Shown: positions 31,993 to 40,613, counted from the stretch's first letter. The stretch is 64,000 bases of DNA from Aeromicrobium sp. IC_218 (GCF_004336805.1 NZ_SJXM01000006.1:124001-188000); one strand, 5' to 3'. Program-made: numbers and translations. The notes: a model not told the origin generated them from the letters alone.

Positions 31993-32895
31993 ATGAACGA
32001 CTCCGCCCTCATCACCGTCGGCCTGCCGATCGCCCTGGCGATCATCATGTTCGGCCTCGGCCTGTCGTTGACGGTCGCCGACTTCCAGCGCGTCGCGCGC
32101 TCGCCCCGCGCGGTCGTGGTCGCGCTCGTGCTGCAGGTGCTGGTGCTGCCGGTCGTGGCCTTCGGGCTCGTCACCGCGTTCGACGTCGACCCGCTGCTGG
32201 CGGTCGGCGTGATGCTGCTCGCCGCGTCCCCAGGCGGCACCACCGCCAACCTGTTCAGCCACCTGTTCCGCGGCGACGTGGCGCTGAACGTGACGCTGAC
32301 CGCGATCAACTCGGTGCTCGCGGCCGTCTCCATCCCGCTCATCACCAACCTGGCGATCAACCACTTCGACGCCGACGGCGAGCTGGGCCTGCAGCTGACC
32401 AAGGTCGTGCAGGTCATCGCGATCGTCCTGGTGCCGGTCGCGATCGGCATGGTCGTGCGCAGCCGGTCCGAGGCGTTCGCGGCGCGTGCGGACAAGCCGG
32501 TGCGCATCTTCTCGATCGTCGTGCTGGTGCTCGTGTCCGTGGGCGCGATCCTGGGCGAGCGCGAGAACATCGCCGAGTACGTCGAGCAGGTCGGCCTGGT
32601 CGTCGCCCTGTTCTGCCTGGCCAGCCTGACCATCGGCTACCTCGGCGCCCGGGTCATGCGGCTGGACGAGCGCCAGGCCATCGCCAGCTCGATGGAGGTC
32701 GGCATCCACAACACCACGGTGGCCATGACGATCGCGCTGAGCGTCCTGGACAGCACCGAGGTCGCGATCCCCAGCGCCGTCTACTCGATCGTCATGTACG
32801 TCCTCGCCGCGCTGTTCGGCTGGGCGATCTCGCGTCGCGTGCGCGGGGGAGCCGTGGCACCCGAGCCCGCGGCAGGGGAGCGGGCGGTGCGGTAG
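31993..32895 (+). CDS. Bile acid:sodium symporter (BASS) family transporter
   Basis: The 300-residue protein has nine or ten hydrophobic helices and BASS-family landmarks. These are IIMFGLGLSLTVADFQRV at the N-terminus, MLLAASPGGTTANLFSHLFRGDVALNVTLTA (the ASPGG crossover motif) and SSMEVGIHNTTVAMTIAL in the second half. Family members are sodium-coupled importers of organic anions; the substrate is unknown, and bile acids are unlikely. The ATG has GGAGGA 5 nt upstream. It is divergent from the ankyrin gene and is followed by three palindromic repeats. Confidence 0.9.
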   Translation: MNDSALITVGLPIALAIIMFGLGLSLTVADFQRVARSPRAVVVALVLQVLVLPVVAFGLVTAFDVDPLLAVGVMLLAASPGGTTANLFSHLFRGDVALNVTLTAINSVLAAVSIPLITNLAINHFDADGELGLQLTKVVQVIAIVLVPVAIGMVVRSRSEAFAARADKPVRIFSIVVLVLVSVGAILGERENIAEYVEQVGLVVALFCLASLTIGYLGARVMRLDERQAIASSMEVGIHNTTVAMTIALSVLDSTEVAIPSAVYSIVMYVLAALFGWAISRRVRGGAVAPEPAAGERAVR

Positions 32896-32896
32896 G

Positions 32897-32972
32897 CCCC
32901 TTCGACAGGCTCAGGGAGCGGTGGGGTCCTCGAGCCTGTCGAGAGGACGTCTCTTCGACAGGCTCAGGGAGC
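32897..32972. repeat. REP-like palindromic repeat, three copies
   Basis: Copies at 32897-32921, 32926-32948 and 32951-32972, in alternating orientation, fill the gap between the convergent transporter and LacI-regulator genes. This is the densest cluster in the window. Confidence 0.9.
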
Positions 32973-32976
32973 AAAG

Positions 32977-34014
32977 TCAGCCGAGGGTGGACGTGCGGGC
33001 GACGAGCTCGGGCTCGAACGTCAGCTGCTGGTGGACGTGCTGGGGGTTGCTCGACTCGTCCAGCACCAGCAGCGCGGCGGTCCGCCCCAGCTCGTGACGC
33101 GGCTGGCGCACGGACGTGAGCGGCACGGCCGCGGCCGCGGCGAACTCGATGTCGTCGTAGCCGACGATGGCCAGCTGATCGGGCACGGCGAGCCCGGCGC
33201 GCGTGGCCTGCTGCAGCAGCCCGAGCGCGATCAGGTCGTTGGCGCAGAACGCGGCCGTCGGCCGCCGGGTCGACGCGAGCCCGGCGATGCGCTCGCCCGC
33301 CTCCCGGCCGGCGGCCACGGTCAGCGAGTCGGTGTGGACGAGCGTGAGGTCGTCCTCGGGCAGCTCGGCGTCGGCCCAGGCGCGACGGGCGCCCTCGAGC
33401 CGGTCGGCGACCTGACCGATGGACGTGGGCCCGCCGACGAACGCGACCCGGGTGTGGCCCTGGTCGATGAGGTGCTCGACGGCCAGGCGACCGCCCAGGA
33501 CGTCGTCGACGGCCACCGAGCAGATGCGATCGTCGGTGCGCGTGCGGTCGACGATGACCAGGGGAGTGCCGCGCTCGACGACGGCGTCGAGGGTCGGGCT
33601 GTCGGGGTCGACCGGCGTGATGAGGATGCCCTGCACGCGCTGCTGCTCGAGGTGCTCCAGGTGGGCGGCCTCGCGGCCGGCGCGGTTGTCGCTGTTGCAC
33701 AGGAAGAGCGAGAGGTCGCCGTCGTCGGCCGGGCCCTCGCTGCCGCGGGCGACGTCGGTGAAGAAGGGGTTGCCGGCGTCGAGCATGACGTAGGCGAGCG
33801 TCCGGGAACGGCCCGAGCGCAGCGACCGGGCGGACTCGTTGCGCACGAAGCCCAGCTCGTTCATCGCCCGCTCCACCCGCTCCCGGGTGCCGGCGGCGAC
33901 GCGGTCGGGTCGGTTCAGCACGTTCGAGACGGTGCCGAGGGAGACCCCGGCGGCCGCGGCGACGTCCTTGACGGATGCTGTGGGGCTTGCCGGTCGACGT
34001 GCTGCAGGACTCAC
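32977..34014 (-). CDS. LacI-family regulator of the rhamnose regulon
   Basis: The 345-residue protein has an N-terminal LacI helix-turn-helix (VKDVAAAAGVSLGTVSNVLNRPDRV, residues ~15-40) with the hinge helix NESARSLRSGRSRTL, followed by a periplasmic-binding-protein-like effector domain. It is divergent from the rhamnose ABC operon. LacI-type palindromes occur upstream of itself, of the transporter, of the rhamnosidase and of lutABC, so it most likely represses all of them. The effector is probably L-rhamnose or a catabolite; that is inference. The GTG start at 34014 gives the usual short basic leader before the HTH. Confidence 0.9.
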   Translation of the reverse strand: MSPAARRPASPTASVKDVAAAAGVSLGTVSNVLNRPDRVAAGTRERVERAMNELGFVRNESARSLRSGRSRTLAYVMLDAGNPFFTDVARGSEGPADDGDLSLFLCNSDNRAGREAAHLEHLEQQRVQGILITPVDPDSPTLDAVVERGTPLVIVDRTRTDDRICSVAVDDVLGGRLAVEHLIDQGHTRVAFVGGPTSIGQVADRLEGARRAWADAELPEDDLTLVHTDSLTVAAGREAGERIAGLASTRRPTAAFCANDLIALGLLQQATRAGLAVPDQLAIVGYDDIEFAAAAAVPLTSVRQPRHELGRTAALLVLDESSNPQHVHQQLTFEPELVARTSTLG

Positions 34015-34040
34015 GGGCCCTCCCTCCGAGGCTCGCCTGA

Positions 34041-34053
34041 TTGAAACGGTTCA
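34041..34053 (-). promoter_or_regulatory. LacI-type operator upstream of the regulator gene
   Basis: TTGAAACGGTTCA is an imperfect palindrome resembling the other operators of this locus. It is placed 27 nt upstream of the regulator's start codon and indicates autoregulation. Confidence 0.7.
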
Positions 34054-34161
34054 GGGTGCATGTGTCAACGATCACGCCTTCGACACGCAGGCGGGGTCAC
34101 GATATTTGGCCGAGATGACGGGCGGATTGCCGACTCGCGACAAATTGGTTCCTCCGGGCGG

Positions 34162-34191
34162 TTGACGTCCGTGATGACGGTCACATACATT
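34162..34191 (+). promoter_or_regulatory. Promoter of the rhamnose ABC/catabolic operon
   Basis: TTGACG at 34162-34167 and TACATT at 34186-34191 are spaced by 18 nt. The predicted transcription start near 34198 falls just before the operator at 34204. Confidence 0.6.
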
Positions 34192-34203
34192 TCCCGTGCT
34201 CGA

Positions 34204-34217
34204 TTAAAACGTTTCAA
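34204..34217 (+). promoter_or_regulatory. LacI-type operator of the rhamnose ABC operon
   Basis: TTAAAACGTTTCAA lies downstream of the promoter and 12 nt before the first start codon. It is the exact reverse complement of the operator at lutA (47597-47610), strong evidence that the same regulator binds both. Confidence 0.88.
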
Positions 34218-34228
34218 AGGAGCGATGC

Positions 34229-35761
34229 ATGGCTGGTCCGGCCCCCGCCACCACCCCGGTGCTGGAGCTGCAGGACGTCCGCAAGTCCTTCGGCTCGGTC
34301 GCCGCGCTGCGCTCCGGCAGCCTCGCCGTGCAGGCGGGATCGATCCACGCCCTCATCGGCGAGAACGGCGCCGGCAAGTCGACGCTGGTCAAGATCGTCG
34401 CCGGCGTGCACCGTCGCGACTCCGGCACCTTCCGCTTCCAGGGCGAGGACGTCGACTTCGGCTCGACCGCCTCCTCGAAGGCCGCCGGCATCGCGGTCAT
34501 CTACCAGGAGCCCACGCTGTTCCCTGACCTGTCGGTCACCGAGAACATCTTCATGGGCCGCCAGCCGCTGGGTGCCGGCCGCCGCATCGACCGGGCGCGC
34601 ATGCACGAGGAGGCGCTCTCGCTGTTCGAGCGCCTCGGCGTGCAGATCGACCCGCGTCGTCCGGCCCGCGGCCTGTCCATCGCCGACCAGCAGGTCATCG
34701 AGATCGCCAAGGCCATCTCGCTCGACGCGAGCCTGCTGATCATGGACGAGCCCACCGCCGCCCTGTCCGGCGTCGAGGTCGAGCGGCTGTTCACCATCGC
34801 GCGCAGCCTGCGCGACGAGGGCCGCGGCCTGGTGTTCATCTCGCACCGCTTCGACGAGGTCTTCGCCCTGTGCGACACCGTCACGGTCATGCGCGACGGC
34901 GAGTACGTCGGCACCAACGCCATCGCCGAGACGACCAACGACGAGCTCGTCGCCCTCATGGTCGGTCGCGAGGTCGCCGAGCTGTTCCCCAAGACCCCCG
35001 CGCCGCTCGGCGACGTCGTCCTGGACGTCCAGGGCCTGTCGTCGGCCGGCACCTTCCACGACGTCACCTTCCAGGTGCGTGCCGGTGAGATCGTCGGCCT
35101 GGCCGGCCTCGTCGGCGCTGGCCGCAGCGAGATCGCCCGCGCGGTCTTCGGCGTCGACAAGTACGACGCCGGCACGGTGACGATGAACGGCAAGCCGGTC
35201 CCGGCCAACCGTCCGCGCGCGGCCATCGGCTCGGGCATCGCCTTCGTCGCCGAGGACCGCCGCAAGCAGGGCCTGGTCGTCGAGGAGTCCGTCGCCCGCA
35301 ACGTCGCCTCGGTCATCCGCCGCCGCCTCACCAAGGGCGGCCTGCTGACCTCGGGCGCCGAGAACAAGGCCGCCGGCCCGTGGGCGTCCAAGCTCGAGGT
35401 CAAGACCAACGCCCTCGACATGGCCGCGTCGACGATGTCGGGCGGCAACCAGCAGAAGGTCGTCATCGCCAAGTGGCTGGCGACGAACCCGAAGCTGCTG
35501 ATCATCGACGAGCCGACCCGCGGCATCGACATCGGCACCAAGTCCGAGGTGCACCGCCTGCTCTCCGAGCTGGCCGGCCAGGGCATGGCGATCCTCATGA
35601 TCAGCTCCGAGCTGCCCGAGGTGCTCGGCATGGCCGACCGCGTCCTCGTCGTGTGCGAGGGACAGATCACCGCCGAGCTCGACCGCGCCGAGGCGACGCC
35701 CGAGAAGGTCATGCACGCCGCCACCCGTGGCGCCAGCACCACCGAGGAGATCAAGGCATGA
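34229..35761 (+). CDS. Rhamnose-type sugar ABC transporter, dual ATP-binding subunit
   Basis: The 510-residue protein has two ABC domains, as in carbohydrate-importer-2 ATPases (RbsA/XylG/RhaT of Rhizobium). Domain 1 has Walker A GENGAGKST and MDEPTAALS. Its signature region is degenerate (LSIADQQ). Domain 2 has a degenerate Walker A (LVGAGRSE), signature MSGGNQQK and DEPTRGID. One site is therefore expected to be less active, as in the family. It energises uptake by the two permeases downstream. Substrate assignment to L-rhamnose comes from the linked mutarotase, isomerase and kinase genes. Expression should be controlled by the operator at 34204. Confidence 0.92.
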   Translation: MAGPAPATTPVLELQDVRKSFGSVAALRSGSLAVQAGSIHALIGENGAGKSTLVKIVAGVHRRDSGTFRFQGEDVDFGSTASSKAAGIAVIYQEPTLFPDLSVTENIFMGRQPLGAGRRIDRARMHEEALSLFERLGVQIDPRRPARGLSIADQQVIEIAKAISLDASLLIMDEPTAALSGVEVERLFTIARSLRDEGRGLVFISHRFDEVFALCDTVTVMRDGEYVGTNAIAETTNDELVALMVGREVAELFPKTPAPLGDVVLDVQGLSSAGTFHDVTFQVRAGEIVGLAGLVGAGRSEIARAVFGVDKYDAGTVTMNGKPVPANRPRAAIGSGIAFVAEDRRKQGLVVEESVARNVASVIRRRLTKGGLLTSGAENKAAGPWASKLEVKTNALDMAASTMSGGNQQKVVIAKWLATNPKLLIIDEPTRGIDIGTKSEVHRLLSELAGQGMAILMISSELPEVLGMADRVLVVCEGQITAELDRAEATPEKVMHAATRGASTTEEIKA

Positions 35762-35844
35762 GCGAGCGCCAGCGAGTGAGCGAAGGGCTCCTCATGACGA
35801 CGCCTACGTACCGTTCCTTCTCCTTCACGGAGGTGTCCGCATGA
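35758..35844 (+). CDS. 28-codon bridging ORF within the ABC operon
   Basis: This small ORF (MSERQRVSEGLLMTTPTYRS...) begins in an ATGA overlap with the ATPase stop and ends in another ATGA overlap with the first permease start. It fills the 79-nt gap exactly and keeps ribosomes moving through it. The first half is encoded by GAGCGAGCG...GAGTGAGCGAA-type repetitive sequence, and it contains the GGAGG site for the permease. It may be a coupling ORF rather than a functional peptide. Confidence 0.4.
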   Translation: MSERQRVSEGLLMTTPTYRSFSFTEVSA

Positions 35845-36887
35845 GCACGACGACCGAAGCGCAGCGCCCGGAGGCCGGGTCGCGCCAGAGCGCCTTCGTG
35901 CGCGGGCTGAGCAACGCCCTGCGCTCGCGCGAGATCGCGGTGGCCGCGGTCCTGGTGCTGGTCGTCGTGCTGACGACGCTGAAGAGCCCCAGCTTCCTGT
36001 TCGGCGGCGACAACTTCCGCGACCTGCTGGTCACCCCGTCGATCCTGCTGCTGCTCGCGGTGGGCCAGACGGCGGTCATCATCACCCGCAGCGTCGACCT
36101 GTCGGTCGGCTCCACGCTCGGCCTCACCGCCTACCTGACCGGCAAGCTGTTCTCGACCTACCCGGACCTGCCGATCGTGGTGGTCTTCCTGGCCGGCCTG
36201 GCCATGGGTGCCGTGCTCGGCCTGGTCAACGGCGTGCTGGTGGCCTTCGGCCGCGTCCCGGCCCTCGTCATCACGCTGGGCACGATGTACATCTACCGCG
36301 GCATCTTCCTGTCGTGGGCCGGCAGCGACCGCATCACCGCCTCGGACATGCCGCCCGGCTTCCTCGACCTGGGCACGTCCTCGATCCTGGGCATCCCGAT
36401 CCTCACGATCATCGCGCTCGCCGTGCTGGCGATCGTCGGCTACTACCTGCACAGCCACCGCGGCGGCCGGGAGCTGTACGCCATCGGCTCCGACCCGGAC
36501 GCCGCGACGCTGTACGGCCTGCCGGTCACCCGCCGCATCCTGGCCGCGTTCGTGCTGTCCGGCGCGCTCGCCGGCCTGGCCGGCGTCGTCTACGCCGCTC
36601 GCTACGGCACGGTCAGCTCCGGCGCCGGCGTGGGCATCGAGCTCCAGGCCGTCGGCGCGGCCGTCATCGGTGGCGTCGCCATCTTCGGCGGCGCGGGCAC
36701 CGTGTGGGGCGCGGCCATCGGCGCGTTCCTGCTCGTCACCATCAACCGCGCCCTGCCGGTCATCGGCATCCAGGACTTCTGGCAGCGCGCCGTCGTCGGC
36801 GCCCTGATCATCGGCGCGATCGTCCTGGACCGGGTGCTCTCGGCCCGTCAGGAACGCAAGCTCGTGGAAGAGAGGGACCACGCATGA
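35841..36887 (+). CDS. Rhamnose ABC transporter permease 1
   Basis: The 348-residue membrane protein has about nine hydrophobic helices and the BPD_transp_2 landmarks VDLSVGSTLGLTAYLTG and GIELQAVGAAVIGGVAIFGGAGTVWGA, which are found in ribose/xylose/rhamnose permeases. It would pair with the next permease to form the heterodimeric channel (RhaP in Rhizobium terms). GGAGGTG lies upstream of the ATG, and its stop overlaps the next start by 4 nt. Confidence 0.9.
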   Translation: MSTTTEAQRPEAGSRQSAFVRGLSNALRSREIAVAAVLVLVVVLTTLKSPSFLFGGDNFRDLLVTPSILLLLAVGQTAVIITRSVDLSVGSTLGLTAYLTGKLFSTYPDLPIVVVFLAGLAMGAVLGLVNGVLVAFGRVPALVITLGTMYIYRGIFLSWAGSDRITASDMPPGFLDLGTSSILGIPILTIIALAVLAIVGYYLHSHRGGRELYAIGSDPDAATLYGLPVTRRILAAFVLSGALAGLAGVVYAARYGTVSSGAGVGIELQAVGAAVIGGVAIFGGAGTVWGAAIGAFLLVTINRALPVIGIQDFWQRAVVGALIIGAIVLDRVLSARQERKLVEERDHA

Positions 36888-37978
36888 GCACCCCCGTCCT
36901 CACCCGTCCCGACGGCCAGGCGCGCACGTACGACGCCTACGCCCAGCCGTGGTGGAAGCGCACCCTGCTGACCCGCGAGATGGCGATCATCGCCCTCGTC
37001 GTGGCCGTGTACGCCTGGTCGATGGGCAACGTCGCGAACTTCGACAGCCCGCTGACGCTGTACTACCTGTTCCTGGACGTCGCGCCGCTGCTGCTGATCG
37101 CGCTGCCGATGACGCTCATCATCATCACCGGCGAGATCGACCTGTCGGTCGCCAGCGTGGTGGGACTGTCCAGCGTCCTGGTGGGCGTCCTGGTCCAGGA
37201 CGGCGGCCTGTCGGTCCCGGTCGCGGCGCTCATCGCCATCGCGGTCGGCGCGGTCTGCGGCGCTTTCAACGGCTTCCTGGTCGCGTACGTCGGACTGCCC
37301 TCGCTGGCGGTCACGATCGGCACGCTCGCGCTGTACCGCGGCATCGCGGTCGGCATCCTCGGCACGACGGCGAAGACCGACTTCCCCGAGAAGTGGACCG
37401 ACCTGTCCAAGGAGCGCATCATCGAGGGCCAGCCCTACCCGATGATCCTCATCCCGTTCCTGGTGCTGCTCCTCGGCTTCGTGCTGCTGCTCCACTTCTC
37501 GCCGTTCGGCCGCGGTGTCTACGACATCGGCCTCAACGACGAGGCGGCGCAGTTCGCCGGCGTCGACGTGGCCCGCACCAAGCTGTGGCTCTTCCTGCTG
37601 GCCGGCGCGGTCTCGGCCCTGGCCGGCGTGTACTTCACGCTGCGCTTCGGCAGCGCCCGCGGCGACAACGCCAACGGCATGGAGCTGCAGGTGATCGCGG
37701 CCGTCCTGCTGGGCGGCGTGTCGATCTTCGGCGGACGCGGCGCGCTGCACGGCGTCGTCGCCGGCGTCCTGCTGATCGGCGTCATCTCCAGCGCGATGCG
37801 CCTGGAGGGCCAGACGGTCAACGTCATCAACATCGTCATCGGAGTGCTCCTCGTGCTCTCGGTGATCTCCACGAACCTCCTCGGCTGGGTCTCGGGCCAG
37901 GTCCGCTCGAGGACACGGGGCTCCCGCCCCTCCACCAGCCGGGCTCAGTCCGGCACCAGCAGCACGACAGAAGGGTAA
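36884..37978 (+). CDS. Rhamnose ABC transporter permease 2
   Basis: The 364-residue protein is a second BPD_transp_2 permease, with IIITGEIDLSVASVVGLSS, VGLPSLAVTIGTLALYRG and ELQVIAAVLLGGVSIFGGRGALHG. The C-terminal ~30 residues are hydrophilic and Ser/Thr/Arg-rich, probably cytoplasmic. With permease 1 it completes the membrane channel (RhaQ in Rhizobium terms). It is translationally coupled on its 5' side (ATGA) and is followed 5 nt later by the binding-protein gene. Confidence 0.9.
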   Translation: MSTPVLTRPDGQARTYDAYAQPWWKRTLLTREMAIIALVVAVYAWSMGNVANFDSPLTLYYLFLDVAPLLLIALPMTLIIITGEIDLSVASVVGLSSVLVGVLVQDGGLSVPVAALIAIAVGAVCGAFNGFLVAYVGLPSLAVTIGTLALYRGIAVGILGTTAKTDFPEKWTDLSKERIIEGQPYPMILIPFLVLLLGFVLLLHFSPFGRGVYDIGLNDEAAQFAGVDVARTKLWLFLLAGAVSALAGVYFTLRFGSARGDNANGMELQVIAAVLLGGVSIFGGRGALHGVVAGVLLIGVISSAMRLEGQTVNVINIVIGVLLVLSVISTNLLGWVSGQVRSRTRGSRPSTSRAQSGTSSTTEG

Positions 37979-37983
37979 GAACG

Positions 37984-39012
37984 ATGAAGTTCATCAACCG
38001 GCGGACGGCCGCGCTCACCGCGCTCGCCCTCACCGCCAGCCTCGCGCTGACCGCCTGCGGTTCGGACGACGAGAGCGGCAGCAACGGCAACGGTGGCGGC
38101 GACGCCTCGGTGACCTTCCTGCCGAAGAACCTGGGCAACCCGTACTTCGACACGAGCGACGCCGGCGGCAAGAAGGCCGTCGAGGAGTTCGGTGGAAAGT
38201 TCGAGGAGGTCGGTCCCGACACCGCCACCCCGGACGCGCAGGTGCCCTTCATCAACACCGCCGCGCAGCAGGGCGTGGGCGCGCTGGTCGTCTCGGCCAA
38301 CGATCCCAAGGCCATCTGCGACGCGCTCAACGAGGCCAGCGACGCCGGCGTCAAGATCGTGACGTTCGACTCCGACACCGAGGCCGACTGCCGCGACATC
38401 TACGTCAACCAGGCGTCGTCCGAGGGCATCGCCAAGGCGCAGGTCGACCTGATCGCCGAGCAGATCGGTGACTCCGGCGAGATCGCGATCCTGTCGGCCG
38501 CGGCCAACGCGACCAACCAGAACGCGTGGATCGAGCTCATGGAGAAGGAGCTCGCCGCGAACCACCCGAACATCAAGCTCGTCGACACCGTCTACGGCGA
38601 CGACGACGACCAGACGTCGTTCGACAAGACCGCGGCCCTGCTGCAGTCGCACCCGAACCTCAAGGGCATCGTGTCGCCGACCACCGTCGGCATCGCGGCG
38701 GCCGCTCGCTACCTCTCGACCTCCAAGTCGAAGGGCAAGGTCGCGCTGACCGGTCTGGGCACCCCCAACCAGATGCGTGAGTACGTCGAGAACGGCACCG
38801 TCACGGCGTTCGCGCTGTGGAACCCGGAGGACCTGGGCTACCTGGCCGCCTTCGCGGCCAAGGCCCTGATCGACGGCGACATCGAGGGCAAGAAGGGCGA
38901 CACCTTCGAGGCCGGCGAGCTCGGCGAGTACACCGTCGGCGACAACGGCGAGGTGCTCCTGGGCGACCCGTTCGTCTTCAACGCCGACAACATCGGCGAC
39001 TTCGACTTCTGA
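37984..39012 (+). CDS. Rhamnose ABC transporter substrate-binding lipoprotein
   Basis: The 342-residue protein starts with a lipoprotein signal (LTACGSDD, lipid-modified Cys near residue 22) and continues as a type I periplasmic-binding protein like RbsB/RhaS of Rhizobium. Visible landmarks are VTFLPKNLGNPYFDTSDAGGKKA, VVSANDPKAICDAL and TAFALWNPEDLGYLAAFAA, the last typical of rhamnose-binding proteins. It delivers sugar to the permease pair from outside the membrane. A hairpin follows its stop and separates it from the catabolic genes, which may favour high binding-protein expression. Confidence 0.92.
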   Translation: MKFINRRTAALTALALTASLALTACGSDDESGSNGNGGGDASVTFLPKNLGNPYFDTSDAGGKKAVEEFGGKFEEVGPDTATPDAQVPFINTAAQQGVGALVVSANDPKAICDALNEASDAGVKIVTFDSDTEADCRDIYVNQASSEGIAKAQVDLIAEQIGDSGEIAILSAAANATNQNAWIELMEKELAANHPNIKLVDTVYGDDDDQTSFDKTAALLQSHPNLKGIVSPTTVGIAAAARYLSTSKSKGKVALTGLGTPNQMREYVENGTVTAFALWNPEDLGYLAAFAAKALIDGDIEGKKGDTFEAGELGEYTVGDNGEVLLGDPFVFNADNIGDFDF

Positions 39013-39034
39013 GTCGAGTCGTCACTTTGGACCC

Positions 39035-39070
39035 GTGCCTGCCGGGGTCCCTCCAGGTCCCGGCAGGCAC
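39035..39070 (+). terminator. Intercistronic hairpin between binding protein and rhaM
   Basis: Arms 39035-39046 and 39059-39070 form a perfect 12-bp stem 22 nt after the binding-protein stop and 21 nt before rhaM. It may partly terminate transcription or protect the upstream mRNA, lowering catabolic-gene expression relative to the binding protein. Confidence 0.65.
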
Positions 39071-39091
39071 GACCCCAGGAACGAGGAACAG

Positions 39092-39448
39092 ATGAGACGG
39101 GTGTGCTTCCACTCCCAGGTGAGGCCCGACCGCATCGAGGAGTACAAGCGCCGCCACGCGGCGGTGTGGCCCGAGATGCTGCAGGCCCTGCACGAGACCG
39201 GGTGGCACAACTACTCGCTGTTCCTCCGCCCTGACGGGCTGCTCATCGGCTACCTGGAGACCGAGTCCCTCGAGGCCGCCCAGGCCGCCATGGCCGCGCG
39301 TGAGGTCAACGCGCGCTGGCAGGCCGAGATGGGCGACCTCTTCGAGGACCAGGACCAGGCGCCGGACGAGGGCTTCCAGGAGCTCGAGGAGGTCTTCCAC
39401 CTGGAGGACCAGCTCGCGGCCGCGAACACCAGCACAGAGACGAAGTGA
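39092..39448 (+). CDS. rhaM: L-rhamnose mutarotase
   Basis: The 118-residue ferredoxin-like protein starts RRVCFHSQVRPDRIEEYKRRHAAVWPEML and contains LHETGWHNYSLFL, the conserved tracts of RhaM/RhaU, including the active-site His and the Tyr/Trp residues. It interconverts alpha and beta anomers of L-rhamnose so that the isomerase receives its preferred form. An acidic ~20-residue C-terminal extension is present. The ATG at 39092 has an upstream GAGGA. It is 1 nt from the rhaI start and shares an operon with it. Confidence 0.95.
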   Translation: MRRVCFHSQVRPDRIEEYKRRHAAVWPEMLQALHETGWHNYSLFLRPDGLLIGYLETESLEAAQAAMAAREVNARWQAEMGDLFEDQDQAPDEGFQELEEVFHLEDQLAAANTSTETK

Positions 39449-39449
39449 G

Positions 39450-40613
39450 ATGACAACGTTCCAGCAGATTGCGCCGCTCCTCGAGGGCCAGGCGATCGAG
39501 GTCCCGTCGTGGGCCTACGGCAACTCCGGCACCCGGTTCAAGGTCTTCGGCACGCCGGGCACGCCCCGCACCGTGCAGGAGAAGATCGCCGATGCTGCCC
39601 AGGTGAATCGTTTCACCGGTCTGGCGCCGACCGTCGCGCTCCACATCCCGTGGGACCAGGTCGACGACTACGCGGCTCTGCGCTCGTACGCCGAGGACCT
39701 CGGCGTCGGCCTGGGCACGATCAACTCCAACACCTTCCAGGACGACGACTACAAGCTCGGCGCCCTGACGCACACCGACAAGGCGATCCGCCAGAAGGCG
39801 ATCGACCACCACCTGGCCTGCATCGAGATCATGCACGCCACCGGGTCGCAGGACCTGAAGATCTGGCTCGCCGAGGGCAGCAACTACCCGGGCCAGGCCG
39901 ACATGCGCGGCCGCCAGGACCGCCTGGCCGAGAGCCTGCGGACGATCTACGACCGCCTGGGCGACGACCAGCGGCTCGTCCTGGAGTACAAGTTCTTCGA
40001 GCCGGCGTTCTACCACACCGACGTCCCGGACTGGGGCACGTCGTACGTGCAGGTGGCCGCGCTCGGCGACAAGGCGATGGTCTGCCTGGACACCGGCCAC
40101 CACGCGCCCGGCACCAACATCGAGTTCATCGTGGCCCAGCTGCTGCGCCTGGGGAAGCTCGGCTCGTTCGACTTCAACAGCCGCTTCTACGCCGACGACG
40201 ACCTGATCGTCGGCTCGGCGGACCCGTTCCAGCTGTTCCGCATCATGGTCGAGTGCGTCCGCGGTGGCGCCCTCGAGGCGGACAGCGGCGTGGCCTTCAT
40301 GCTCGACCAGTGCCACAACATCGAGAAGAAGATCCCCGGGCAGATCCGCTCGGTGCTCAACGTCCAGGAGATGACGGCGCGCGCGCTGCTCGTCGACCGT
40401 GACGCGCTGACGAAGGCCCAGGAGGACGGCGACGTCCTGCTGGCCAACGAGATCTTCATGGACGCCTTCTACACCGACGTCCGCGCCGACCTCGCCACGT
40501 GGCGCGAGGAGCGAGGCCTGCCCGCGAACCCGATGCGGGCCTACCTCGAGAGCGGCTACCAGGAGCAGATCGAGGCGGACCGCGTGGGCGGTACGCAGGC
40601 AGGATGGAACTGA
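39450..40613 (+). CDS. rhaI: L-rhamnose isomerase (RhaI type)
   Basis: The 387-residue TIM-barrel protein is the RhaI-type isomerase found in Streptomyces, Rhizobium and Pseudomonas, distinct in sequence from E. coli RhaA. Landmarks are LHIPWDQVDDYAALR, IKIWLAEGSNYPGQ-like (LKIWLAEGSNYPGQ), LEYKFFEPAFYHTDVPDWGTS, CLDTGHHAPGTNIEFIV (metal-site D and H) and FDFNSRFYADDDLIVGS. It converts L-rhamnose to L-rhamnulose with divalent metal. A LacI-operator-like palindrome occurs inside the coding region at 39602. The stop overlaps the next ATG. Confidence 0.94.
   Translation: MTTFQQIAPLLEGQAIEVPSWAYGNSGTRFKVFGTPGTPRTVQEKIADAAQVNRFTGLAPTVALHIPWDQVDDYAALRSYAEDLGVGLGTINSNTFQDDDYKLGALTHTDKAIRQKAIDHHLACIEIMHATGSQDLKIWLAEGSNYPGQADMRGRQDRLAESLRTIYDRLGDDQRLVLEYKFFEPAFYHTDVPDWGTSYVQVAALGDKAMVCLDTGHHAPGTNIEFIVAQLLRLGKLGSFDFNSRFYADDDLIVGSADPFQLFRIMVECVRGGALEADSGVAFMLDQCHNIEKKIPGQIRSVLNVQEMTARALLVDRDALTKAQEDGDVLLANEIFMDAFYTDVRADLATWREERGLPANPMRAYLESGYQEQIEADRVGGTQAGWN
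39602..39617 (+). promoter_or_regulatory. Operator-like palindrome inside rhaI
   Basis: GGTGAATCGTTTCACC has 6-bp perfect arms around TCGT and resembles the operator of the rhamnosidase gene (TGAATCGATTCA). It could be a downstream auxiliary site for looping or roadblock, or may be fortuitous. Confidence 0.35.
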
